DNA of 64,000 nucleotides, taken from the NCBI RefSeq assembly GCF_036347135.1, contig NZ_CP108938.1, forward strand, positions 3,472,001 through 3,536,000. Direction: 5' to 3'. The stretch is from Streptomyces sp. NBC_00775 (GTDB lineage Bacteria; Actinomycetota; Actinomycetes; Streptomycetales; Streptomycetaceae). Shown piece after piece: positions 1 through 8,050 of this stretch. Position numbers and translations under genes: made by a program. The first letter of the stretch is position 1. Each line of letters opens with the position of its first letter. Under the pieces are notes generated by a model. That model saw nothing but the letters and a program-made list of their open reading frames with translations, had not been told where the DNA came from and made no database searches.

Positions 1-2236
1 ACGGCAGAGTGAGGCCGGTGAGCAGAACGGCGGCCGCCACGCCGTTGCGCCAAGCACTGCGGCCGCCTGAGGTGCCAAGAGCGGCCGCACGCAGCGCCAC
101 CGAGCGGTGGGGCGCCGTAGCCCGGGCGCCGAGAGCACCGAGCGCATGCCATCGCGTGCTCCACTGCCGGGCGGTGAGGTCCCCAGCGGCGAGAGCCGTA
201 CGCGAGGAGCTGAGGAATTCCCGTCGACCCGCGGCAAGGGTCTCGTCCTTCAGCAGGGCGTGGACGAGACGGTTGTGTGTGGGCGCGCGGGTGCTGTGCA
301 ACCGCAGGGCGCGCGATTCCGCCGCCGGTGGCAGCAGCCAGGCGAAGCCGAGGGCGGCGATCCCGACGGCGAAACAGGCGCCGCTCGTCTGCTCATAACC
401 GTCGAACATCGAGAAGCCCACCCGGATGAGTTGACTGCCCACCGCCGCGACGCCCAGAGCGCCGACGACCGTACGGACGTGCACGGGCCAGACTCCGTGC
501 GTACGACCCTGCTGCCATGCCAGGAGGAGAGCGCCGCCGAGAACAGTGGTCTCCACGATGACGAGAGGCAGATTGGCAGCCACCCTGGGATCGATCCCTA
601 CGGCGATCCACGGACCGTCCGTCGCCTTGGTCCAGTCGTGGACCCCGAAGTCCGCATCCGGCACGGCCAGTGCCCACCACAGGAACAGGACCACCGTGGG
701 GGCAACCCATCGCCCCCACGCGTAGGAGGCCAGGACGGGCCAGAGTGCGAAGGGCCAGCACCACGAGAGGAAGCCCATCACGACCTGGTTCGCCGACGCG
801 GCATCCGGGTCGAAGAGGTTCGGTGGCTCCGCCCAGATGTCCGGCAGCCCCGTCCCGGGGCCGGCGGCCAGGATGGCCAGCCACACTCCCGCTGCCGCGG
901 TGGCGGCCCAACGGTGGCCCGCCGTTCCCAGCAATCGTCGCCGCAGAACCTGCGCCACAAGTCCGGCGGAGGCAGCCGCGACCACGATCGGCAGGGCTGC
1001 GAGCGCTGATCGAGCTCTCTCCGCGAGCAGGACCACAGGCCACGCGAGCAGGAGACTCGGTAGCAAAAGGGGCAGCAACTGCCCTACGCGCGGCGGCCGT
1101 CCGCCACTGATCCGAGCCCCGAACGCCGCGAGCAGCAGGGGGAGCACGACCCACCACCAGACCACCAAGGGCATCCCTCGCCCGGCGTACTCCCACCAGC
1201 CGTTCCACGGCTGCTCATCTGTTCCCGCCAGCGCGTACATAAGCGTCGCACCCGTCAGGGCGCCGCCCGTAACTGCCGCTGCCGTCCAACGGGTGCGCGT
1301 CGCGAGCGGTGCCCAGCGTCGTACGAACGGCACTGCCAGACAGCAGGTCACCGCCGCCACGGCGAGCAGCAGTCCGGCCGCTTCGCGATTGGGCGAGCGA
1401 TAGCTCTGCAGCACGGCGCCGAGTGCCGCGAGATTGCTCGTGCCTCCTGTGCCTGCCGAGCGTGGATGGCCCAGCGAGACGTACACCTTGCCCTTGGCCG
1501 GCAGGATGAGTTCGGCACGGGCGGCGGACTGCCGCAGCGTGGTTCCTCCCTCCACGGCGATGATGGGCTGGTCCGGCGACTCCACGGTGACGTTCCAGTG
1601 GTCGTAGAGCCCCTTGTCTCCGAGCAGGCCCTTCTTCACTTTCAGGGTGATGAAGACGTTGGCGGCCGGCCCCCCGGTCGGGGCCCCGCACTGGTCGAAG
1701 CTCGTGAACCACCCCGTATCGGCCCTGGCGTAGGCGTATGCCGGCTTCTTCGGGCCGTCCTGCTTGAAAGGCTCTGTTGCTTTGTAGGCATCGAGGGCTG
1801 AAGTGGCGCACTCTTCATAACCCGTCGTGATGCCGAGTTCCAGAGGCAGCCAGTCGGCGGGGTCCTCGGCGCCTCTGCGCAGGTCGCCGGTCATGGGGTC
1901 GTCCGGGTCGAGCACCAGCCGATGCTTCGCCGTGGCGTGCCACTGGTCGGCCCTGGTCCCGGAGCCCGGAACGATCCTCAGCGTCGTCGCCCCGGTACGC
2001 CGCCCCTCGGCGCGGTACCGCTTCTCGACCGCGGCCTTGGCCCGTTCGCCGGCCTTCGCGTCGTCCACGTCGTCCTGGGAGTCGGCGGCGGATCCCGCGT
2101 AGGGTCCCGCCCCCGCGTAGGCCCGCTCGGCCGTCCGCACCCACTGGAGATGCACGGCCACGGACGCCAGCACCACGACAACGAGCAGCAGGACGCCCCC
2201 AACTACCCTGACATACCGTGGAATTGTCCCGCTCAC
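1..2236 (-). CDS. Polytopic membrane protein, C-terminus cut by window edge
   Basis: This frame is open from a GTG at 2236 to the window edge, so about 745 residues are visible and the end is missing. A single hydrophobic helix lies at about residues 7-28, followed by a polar, probably extracytoplasmic domain to about residue 285. A series of hydrophobic segments rich in Leu, Ala and Trp follows, suggesting roughly nine or ten membrane spans. The GTG was chosen because the hydrophobic helix starts just after it and a purine-rich stretch precedes it. Other frames over this stretch give Arg/Pro/Ser-rich shadows. No catalytic motif is recognised. The architecture resembles conserved streptomycete membrane proteins of unknown function, so no role is assigned. 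Confidence 0.75.
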   Translation of the reverse strand, partial: MSGTIPRYVRVVGGVLLLVVVVLASVAVHLQWVRTAERAYAGAGPYAGSAADSQDDVDDAKAGERAKAAVEKRYRAEGRRTGATTLRIVPGSGTRADQWHATAKHRLVLDPDDPMTGDLRRGAEDPADWLPLELGITTGYEECATSALDAYKATEPFKQDGPKKPAYAYARADTGWFTSFDQCGAPTGGPAANVFITLKVKKGLLGDKGLYDHWNVTVESPDQPIIAVEGGTTLRQSAARAELILPAKGKVYVSLGHPRSAGTGGTSNLAALGAVLQSYRSPNREAAGLLLAVAAVTCCLAVPFVRRWAPLATRTRWTAAAVTGGALTGATLMYALAGTDEQPWNGWWEYAGRGMPLVVWWWVVLPLLLAAFGARISGGRPPRVGQLLPLLLPSLLLAWPVVLLAERARSALAALPIVVAAASAGLVAQVLRRRLLGTAGHRWAATAAAGVWLAILAAGPGTGLPDIWAEPPNLFDPDAASANQVVMGFLSWCWPFALWPVLASYAWGRWVAPTVVLFLWWALAVPDADFGVHDWTKATDGPWIAVGIDPRVAANLPLVIVETTVLGGALLLAWQQGRTHGVWPVHVRTVVGALGVAAVGSQLIRVGFSMFDGYEQTSGACFAVGIAALGFAWLLPPAAESRALRLHSTRAPTHNRLVHALLKDETLAAGRREFLSSSRTALAAGDLTARQWSTRWHALGALGARATAPHRSVALRAAALGTSGGRSAWRNGVAAAVLLTGLTLP

Positions 2237-2331
2237 CCGTCACCGCCCCGTCCCCCGGAGGCGTCAGAGTAGCCGTCCCCACGGCCGTTGGCAGGAGCCT
2301 TGCGAAAGCCCTCTCGTTGTGACTTCTGCCC

Positions 2332-2850
2332 TTACTTCTCCATGCCGAGATTCAGCTGATGCAGCAGCCGCGCCAACTCCGCCACCTCGTCCTGGTCCCA
2401 GTGGGCGAGCTGGCTGACGTAGCGCGCGCGGCGGGCCTCGCGGACCCTGGTGACTCGGCTGCGGCCCTCCTCCGTGAGGTGGACGAGCCAGGCGCGGCCG
2501 TCCGCGGGGTCGGGTTCGCGGGCCACGAGGCCGAGGTCCTCCAGGGCGCGCAGCTGGCGGGACATGGTGGCCTTGCCGACGCCGATATAGGCGGCGAGTT
2601 CCGTGGCGCGCTGGCGGCCGTACTCCTCCAGGCGTACGAGGAGTCCGTAGGCGGCGGACTCCAGGTCCGGGTGGACCTCGCGAGCCATCTCCCCCTGGTT
2701 GGCGCGGGCGCGTCGCAGGAACACGGTCAACTCGCGTTCCAGGGAGAGGAACTCGCGGTCCCCGCCGCCGTGCGCGGCAGGCTGGTCCGCACCGTGTCCC
2801 GACACGCCGGATTCGACCGGACGTCGGCCGTCGTTCCCGTCCTCGTGCAC
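2332..2850 (-). CDS. MarR-family transcriptional regulator
   Basis: This 172-residue protein carries a winged helix-turn-helix of the MarR type. Residues 66-135 hold the recognisable pattern: LLVRLEEYGRQRATELAAYI, then VGKATMSRQLRALEDLGLV as the recognition helix, then a wing with DPADGRAWLVHLTEEG. MarR proteins are dimeric repressors that usually release DNA when they bind small aromatic ligands. The GTG start at 2850 has GAGGGG seven bases upstream. The gene is divergent from the lysozyme gene at 3128, with 277 bases between them, so it may control that gene or itself, but no ligand can be inferred. About 35 polar residues precede the conserved domain. Confidence 0.9.
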   Translation of the reverse strand: MHEDGNDGRRPVESGVSGHGADQPAAHGGGDREFLSLERELTVFLRRARANQGEMAREVHPDLESAAYGLLVRLEEYGRQRATELAAYIGVGKATMSRQLRALEDLGLVAREPDPADGRAWLVHLTEEGRSRVTRVREARRARYVSQLAHWDQDEVAELARLLHQLNLGMEK

Positions 2851-3127
2851 GTCAGCCCCTCACCCGGTTTCCCGGTCCTGAAAGTTTCCGCCAAAATTCG
2901 CCGTTACCGCAGCTCCGACAGTATTTCGCAGGCGTAGACCAACGGCAGCCTCCGGGCCCTCTTCCCACACCGTCTTCTCCGCGCCTAGCTTCATTACCAG
3001 GCAGTTACTGGCATGCGCACGCCATTCCAGGTCAACGAGGACCTGACCCCCCACTACGGCACGCGTGCCCGAGCATTCCCCCCACCGAGCTCCACCGAGC
3101 TCCACCAAGCCCTTCGGAGGCACGCAC

Positions 3128-3946
3128 ATGCCCGTGCACAGATCCGGAACGGCCCACCGCCTGCGCCCGCTCGCGGTAGGAATTCTGCTCACCGCCTTCT
3201 CCCTCCTGTTCACCCTCCCCTCCTCCGCCGCCGACACCCCCGCCCGCGGCTCCGCCCGCATGGGCATGGGCGTAATCGCCCACGACGGCCAGGACGGCAC
3301 GCCGACCAGCGGCGACGCCACCCAGACCGAAGGTGTGGACGTGTCCGGCTACCAGGGCAACGTCGCCTGGTCGACCCTGTGGAGCAGCGGGGTCAAGTGG
3401 GCCTACACGAAGGCGACCGAGGGCACGTACTACACGAACCCGTACTTCGCCCAGCAGTACAACGGCTCGTACAACGTCGGGATGATCCGCGGCTCGTACC
3501 ACTTCGCCACCCCCGACACCACGAGCGGCGCCACACAGGCCAACTACTTCGTCGACCACGGCGGCGGCTGGTCCAAGGACGGCAAGACGCTGCCCGGCGC
3601 GCTCGACATCGAGTGGAACCCGTACGGAGCCTCCTGCTACGGCAAGTCGCAGAGCGCCATGGTCAGCTGGATCAGCAGCTTCCTCACCCAGTACAAGGCA
3701 CGCACCGGCCGTGACGCCGTGATCTACACGGCCACCAGCTGGTGGACCGACTGCACCGGCAACTACAGCGGCTTCGCCTCCAGCAACCCGCTGTGGATCG
3801 CGCGGTACGCCTCCGATGTGGGGACCCTGCCGGCCGGGTGGTCGTACTACACCATGTGGCAGTACACGTCGTCCGGACCGACCGTCGGCGACCACGACAA
3901 GTTCAACGGCGCCCTGGATCGCGTACAGGCACTCGCCAACGGCTGA
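3128..3946 (+). CDS. Secreted GH25 lysozyme (N-acetylmuramidase)
   Basis: This 272-residue protein is predicted to cleave the beta-1,4 bond between N-acetylmuramic acid and N-acetylglucosamine in peptidoglycan outside the cell. It starts at ATG 3128, with GGAGG nine bases upstream, and opens with a Sec signal peptide (Arg-rich start, hydrophobic core, SSAADTPA cleavage region). The GH25 fold is shown by GVDVSGYQG near the start of the mature domain, KATEG, and the DxE pair in ALDIEWNP, which are the expected catalytic acids. A C-terminal WQYTSSG segment is also typical. There is no extra cell-wall-binding repeat. A hairpin follows 30 bases downstream. The gene stands alone and may be used in wall remodelling or attack on competing bacteria. 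Confidence 0.93.
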   Translation: MPVHRSGTAHRLRPLAVGILLTAFSLLFTLPSSAADTPARGSARMGMGVIAHDGQDGTPTSGDATQTEGVDVSGYQGNVAWSTLWSSGVKWAYTKATEGTYYTNPYFAQQYNGSYNVGMIRGSYHFATPDTTSGATQANYFVDHGGGWSKDGKTLPGALDIEWNPYGASCYGKSQSAMVSWISSFLTQYKARTGRDAVIYTATSWWTDCTGNYSGFASSNPLWIARYASDVGTLPAGWSYYTMWQYTSSGPTVGDHDKFNGALDRVQALANG

Positions 3947-3975
3947 CGGGAAGCGGAAGGCACGCACGTACGGCG

Positions 3976-4009
3976 AAGGCCCGGGCCTCCCTCACGGGAC
4001 CCGGGCCTT
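3976..4009. terminator. Bidirectional terminator between lysozyme and lon
   Basis: A perfect 10-base inverted repeat, AAGGCCCGGG and CCCGGGCCTT, surrounds a 14-base loop. It lies between the ends of two convergent genes (stop codons at 3946 and 4026), so it can end transcripts from both sides. There is no long U tract, as is usual in Streptomyces. Confidence 0.8.
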
Positions 4010-4025
4010 CCCTTTCCGGTGGGCG

Positions 4026-6443
4026 TCACGCCGCGACCGGAAACTCCTGCTGCGCACCGTTCGTCGCCGGCGACAGTGCCAGCTCCAGGACCTGGCGGAC
4101 GTCCGTGACGGCGTGGACGTCGAGCTTCTCCAGGACCTCGGCCGGGACGTCGTCCAGGTCGGGCTCGTTGCGCTTCGGGATGATGACCGTCGTGACACCC
4201 GCGCGGTGCGCGGCGAGCAGTTTCTGCTTCACGCCGCCGATGGGCAGGACACGTCCCGTCAGCGAGACCTCGCCCGTCATCGCCACGTCCGTGCGGACCA
4301 GGCGGCCGGACAGGAGCGAGGCCAGCGCCGTCGTCATCGTGACGCCCGCGCTCGGACCGTCCTTCGGGACCGCGCCCGCCGGGAAGTGGATGTGCACACC
4401 CCGGTCCTTGAGGTCGCCGACCGGCAGCTCCAGCTCGGCTCCGTGCGAGCGGAGGAAGCTCAGCGCGATCTGCGCCGACTCCTTCATCACGTCACCCAGC
4501 TGGCCCGTCAGGGTCAGACCCGCCGCGCCCGTCTCCGGGTCGGCCAGCGACGCCTCCACGAAGAGGACGTCGCCGCCCGCGCCGGTGACCGCGAGCCCGG
4601 TGGCGACACCGGGGACGGCCGTACGGCGCTCGGCCGGGTCCTGGGCGGACTCGGGCACGTGGTGCGGCCGCCCGATGAGCCCGCGCAGGTCCGCGTCGGT
4701 CACCGTGAACGGCAGCTCCCGCTCACCGAGTTCGTGCTGCGCCGCGACCTTGCGGAGCAGCCGCGCGACGGCCCGCTCCAGGGTGCGTACGCCCGCTTCC
4801 CGCGTGTACTCGCCGGCGAGCTTGCGCAGCGCGCTCTCCTCGAGCGTGACCTCGTCCTTCGCCAGACCGGCCCGCTCCAGCTGACGCGGAAGCAGGTGGT
4901 CACGGGCGATGACGACCTTCTCGTCCTCGGTGTAGCCGTCGAGGCGGACCAGCTCCATACGGTCGAGCAGGGCCTCCGGGATGGCTTCGAGCACGTTGGC
5001 CGTGGCCAGGAACACCACGTCGCTGAGGTCGAGTTCGACCTCCAGGTAGTGGTCACGGAAGGTGTGGTTCTGGGCGGGGTCCAGGACTTCGAGCAGCGCC
5101 GCGGCCGGGTCGCCGCGGAAGTCGGAGCCGACCTTGTCGATCTCGTCGAGCAGGACCACCGGGTTCATGGACCCGGCCTCCTTGATGGCGCGGACGATAC
5201 GGCCGGGCAGCGCGCCGACGTACGTACGCCGGTGTCCGCGGATCTCGGCCTCGTCCCGTACGCCACCGAGGGCGACGCGGACGAACTTGCGGCCCATGGC
5301 GTGCGCGACGGACTCGCCGAGCGATGTCTTGCCGACACCGGGCGGACCGACCAGCGCGAGCACGGCACCGCCGCGCCGCCCGCCGACCACGCCGAGCCCG
5401 CGCTCGGAGCGCCGCTTGCGTACGGCGAGGTATTCGGTGATGCGCTCCTTCACGTCCTCGAGACCGGCGTGCTCGGCGTCGAGGATCGCCTGGGCGCCCT
5501 GGATGTCGTACTCGTCCTCGGTCCGCTCGTTCCACGGCAGTTCGAGCACGGTGTCGAGCCAGGTCCGGATCCAGCTGCCCTCGGGCGACTGGTCACTGGA
5601 CCGCTCCAGCTTCTCGACCTCCTTGAGCGCGGCCTCGCGGACCTTCTCGGGGAGGTCGGCGGCCTCGACGCGGGAGCGGTAGTCGTCGGACTCCTCACCG
5701 TCGGAGGAGTCGCCGTTGAGCTCGCGCAGCTCCTTGCGTACGGCCTCCAGCTGGCGGCGCAGCAGGAACTCGCGCTGCTGCTTGTCGACGCCTTCCTGGA
5801 CATCCTTGGCGATGGACTCGGCGACATCCTGCTCGGCGAGGTGCTCGCGGAGCTGCTCGGTGGCGAGCTTCAGGCGGGCGACCGGGTCGGCGGTCTCCAG
5901 CAGCTCCACCTTCTGTTCGGTGGACAGGAACGGGGAGTAACCGGAATTGTCGGCAAGGGCGGAAACGTCATCGATCTGCGCAACGCGGTCCACGACCTGC
6001 CAGGCGCCGCGCTTGCGCAGCCAGCTGGTGGCGAGGGCCTTGTACTCCTTGACCAGGTCGGCGACCCGGCCGGGCAGCGGGTCGGGCACGGTCTCGGCGA
6101 TCCGGGTGCCCTCCACCCACAGTGCGGCACCGGGACCGGTCGTCCCCGCGCCGACCTTCACGCGCCCACGCCCGCGGATCAGCGCGCCCGGGTCGCCGTC
6201 GGCCAGGCGGCCGACCTGCTCGACGGTGCCGAGCACACCGGTGCCCGCGTAAGTCCCGTCGATACGTGGCACCAGGAGTACTTGCGGCTTGCCGGGTGTT
6301 GAACGGGCGGCGGCCTGGGCGGCCTCCACCGCGGCGCGTACATCGGTGTCGTTCAGATCGAGCGGAACCACCATCCCGGGCAGCACGACCTCGTCGTCGA
6401 GTGGCAGCACGGGCAGGGTGAGCGGTGTGGACGTGGATGCCAT
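4026..6443 (-). CDS. lon: ATP-dependent Lon protease
   Basis: This 805-residue cytoplasmic AAA+ protease degrades misfolded and regulatory proteins; the length is normal for bacterial Lon. An N-terminal substrate-binding domain (about 1-205) and a coiled linker precede the AAA+ module with Walker A GPPGVGKT at 366-373 and Walker B VVLLDEIDK. The C-terminal protease domain carries the catalytic Ser698 in PKDGPSAG and Lys741 in GGVKQK, spaced 43 residues apart as in E. coli Lon. A GGGGAG ribosome site lies just before ATG 6443. A HAIR-type operator sits 22 bases upstream of the start, which implies HspR heat-shock repression. Not every actinobacterium keeps lon beside its Clp proteases; Streptomyces does. 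Confidence 0.98.
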   Translation of the reverse strand: MASTSTPLTLPVLPLDDEVVLPGMVVPLDLNDTDVRAAVEAAQAAARSTPGKPQVLLVPRIDGTYAGTGVLGTVEQVGRLADGDPGALIRGRGRVKVGAGTTGPGAALWVEGTRIAETVPDPLPGRVADLVKEYKALATSWLRKRGAWQVVDRVAQIDDVSALADNSGYSPFLSTEQKVELLETADPVARLKLATEQLREHLAEQDVAESIAKDVQEGVDKQQREFLLRRQLEAVRKELRELNGDSSDGEESDDYRSRVEAADLPEKVREAALKEVEKLERSSDQSPEGSWIRTWLDTVLELPWNERTEDEYDIQGAQAILDAEHAGLEDVKERITEYLAVRKRRSERGLGVVGGRRGGAVLALVGPPGVGKTSLGESVAHAMGRKFVRVALGGVRDEAEIRGHRRTYVGALPGRIVRAIKEAGSMNPVVLLDEIDKVGSDFRGDPAAALLEVLDPAQNHTFRDHYLEVELDLSDVVFLATANVLEAIPEALLDRMELVRLDGYTEDEKVVIARDHLLPRQLERAGLAKDEVTLEESALRKLAGEYTREAGVRTLERAVARLLRKVAAQHELGERELPFTVTDADLRGLIGRPHHVPESAQDPAERRTAVPGVATGLAVTGAGGDVLFVEASLADPETGAAGLTLTGQLGDVMKESAQIALSFLRSHGAELELPVGDLKDRGVHIHFPAGAVPKDGPSAGVTMTTALASLLSGRLVRTDVAMTGEVSLTGRVLPIGGVKQKLLAAHRAGVTTVIIPKRNEPDLDDVPAEVLEKLDVHAVTDVRQVLELALSPATNGAQQEFPVAA

Positions 6444-6464
6444 GATCTCCCCTTAGGCAGTCAA

Positions 6465-6485
6465 GTTGAGCTATGCCGACTCAAT
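6465..6485. promoter_or_regulatory. HAIR-like HspR operator upstream of lon
   Basis: The sequence TTGAGC-N7-ACTCAA (6466-6484) is an inverted repeat with one mismatch, matching the HAIR consensus CTTGAGT-N7-ACTCAAG in spacing and in 11 of its 12 inner bases. HspR binds HAIR elements and represses dnaK, clpB and lon in Streptomyces. The site lies over the expected promoter region 22 bases from the lon start. The two outermost consensus bases do not match. Confidence 0.7.
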
Positions 6486-6630
6486 GCACGTGAGCCCCTG
6501 ATTGTTCCCCCGGAGCTGTTCGCTGTGAGCGATCACCTCTGTCGGGGTGGCGCGGCGCACCCGTATCGTCACTCGGCAAGTAAGAGCCTAAATCACAGAG
6601 TGACTATTACATGGGCTACAGGGGGTCGTG

Positions 6631-7323
6631 ATGGACAAGATCGTGCGGGCCTGGGTGGACGGGTGGGTCCTCTCCCGCGGGGCGGCTCCCCCGGTGGTCG
6701 AGCCGTGGGGGTACACCGTCGACGTGGGGCAGGCGGAGCACGTCACCCGGCATGTCTTCGGGGCGACGAACGACGAGGTCGAGGAGGCGGCGGTCCGGAA
6801 GGTCGCGGAGGGGGTGACCGGGGCCGGCGTGTGGCTCAAGGTCTTCGCGGAGCCGTCGACCGTGGGGGCCTGGCTCGGCGAGGGGTGGTGGATCGACCCT
6901 GAGCCGGGGTACCTGATGTCGGTGCCCTTGGCCCGCCCGTCACAGGGCGCCGCCACCGAGGGGGCCGCCCCCGACGGCTACCGGCTGCGTACCTGGTCGC
7001 GCGGCGGCGTCACCCGCGTCCTGGTCGCGGCGCCGGACGGTTCCTGGGCCGCGCGCGGCCAGATCGCCCCGACCGGCGAGACGGCGGTCGTCGACCAGAT
7101 CGAGACGGCGGAGCGGCACCGGCGGCGGGGGCTCGGCCGCCTGGTCATGGGCACCCTCGCGCGGGCGGCGGTGGCGCGGGGCGCGGAGACCGGCGTCCTG
7201 GCGGGGACGCCGGAGGGGCGGGCGCTGTACGAGTCCCTGGGATGGCGGGTGGAGGCGGCGCTGACGAGTGCGCGGTTCACCGGGGTGGGCCGCCGGCCCG
7301 GTGAACCGCGGCCGCCGCGTTGA
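6631..7323 (+). CDS. GNAT-family N-acetyltransferase
   Basis: This 230-residue cytoplasmic protein has a C-terminal GNAT fold: the acetyl-CoA loop is in RHRRRGLGRLVMGTLAR, followed by GVLAGTPEGRALYESLGW, the usual last helix and strand. The first 110 residues are less typical. The substrate is unknown; GNAT enzymes acetylate amines on proteins, antibiotics or metabolites. ATG 6631 is preferred over the adjacent GTG 6628 because AGGGGG sits five bases before the ATG. The gene diverges from lon. Its last 47 bases overlap, tail to tail, with the gene on the other strand. A 7-base inverted repeat (GTCACTC at 6568, GAGTGAC at 6598) lies in its leader. Confidence 0.88.
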   Translation: MDKIVRAWVDGWVLSRGAAPPVVEPWGYTVDVGQAEHVTRHVFGATNDEVEEAAVRKVAEGVTGAGVWLKVFAEPSTVGAWLGEGWWIDPEPGYLMSVPLARPSQGAATEGAAPDGYRLRTWSRGGVTRVLVAAPDGSWAARGQIAPTGETAVVDQIETAERHRRRGLGRLVMGTLARAAVARGAETGVLAGTPEGRALYESLGWRVEAALTSARFTGVGRRPGEPRPPR

Positions 7324-7720
7324 GCAGACGCAGCGGGGTGCCCTCCGTCAGCTGCCGCAGTGTCCTGGCGGTCCGCAGCTCGGCCGTGTCCAGGTCACGG
7401 TCCAGCGCGCGCTCCAACAGTTCGACGCTGTCCGCCGGGCCCAGTCCGCGCAGCCGCTTCGCCGTGCCCTCGCCCCACAGCGTGCGGTCCGTGCAGGCCA
7501 CGAGGTACGTGGCGGCGGGCGCGGCATCCAGCAGTTCGCCCAGCTCCTCGGCAGGTCTGGGCAGCAGCGTCATGTCCTCCCGCGGAACGGGACGGGGCAG
7601 CTGTTCCCGCTGGATCAGAGTCACCGACGAGTGCGCACCCGAAAGCTGGATGAGGTGGCGTCCGACGGCTATCTGTCCCGCCATGTCCCGCCCGACCTCG
7701 ATCCTTACCTCCTCGTCCAC
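7277..7720 (-). CDS. Stand-alone N-terminal fragment of a STAND/NB-ARC-type protein
   Basis: This 147-residue protein begins with a segment (GRDMAGQIAVGRHLIQLSGA, then SSVTLIQREQLPRPVPRE) that I recognise from the N-terminus of Streptomyces NB-ARC and WD40 STAND proteins, just ahead of their NTPase domain. Here no P-loop follows; instead there is a short helical tail (residues 60-147) with VELLERALDRDLDTAELRTA. It may be a degraded remnant, or a small partner protein. The GTG at 7720 is preferred because GGGACGGAGAAG precedes it and the conserved segment begins there; a longer frame reaches 7834. Its 3' end overlaps the acetyltransferase gene by 47 bases. Confidence 0.6.
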   Translation of the reverse strand: MDEEVRIEVGRDMAGQIAVGRHLIQLSGAHSSVTLIQREQLPRPVPREDMTLLPRPAEELGELLDAAPAATYLVACTDRTLWGEGTAKRLRGLGPADSVELLERALDRDLDTAELRTARTLRQLTEGTPLRLLNAAAAVHRAGGPPR

Positions 7721-8050
7721 GGCTTCTCCGTCCCCTCGACCGGTGGCCGCCCGCATCGGGCGCCCGCTCGGGCCAGACAGCCTTGCGGTCCGAGTCCGTG
7801 CGGGGCAGAGCGCATGGAAGCGCGCGTCGGCCACTCATCGCCCCGCACACCACCCACGCACGTCGCCGGAAACCTTTGTTCCTGCCAGAGGGTCCACACC
7901 CGGCGGGCGTCCGGCCGGGGATCGCCATGGCTTCGCAGCGGCACTGCTACACGACCGCAACGGCATTCACAGGCAACGCCTGCAAACTGCAAGCGCATTC
8001 ACAGCCAACGGGGACGGCAAGGCGGGGCGAACGGGAACATGGGGGACGAT
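7721..8050. promoter_or_regulatory. 330-base intergenic region with a spaced direct repeat
   Basis: This stretch separates two divergent genes and holds no convincing coding frame. Near the sulfatase start lie two copies of a 16-base element that differ at one position, GCATTCACAGGCAACG (7963-7978) and GCATTCACAGCCAACG (7995-8010). They start 32 bases apart, about three helical turns, which suits a dimeric or cooperative DNA-binding protein. The region between them is rich in TGCAA and GCAA words. No -35/-10 pair could be placed with confidence. Confidence 0.5.

Noticed and set aside
3816..6302. Plus-strand 828-codon frame opposite lon
   Set aside because: Antisense of lon; no domain and opposite an unequivocal protease.
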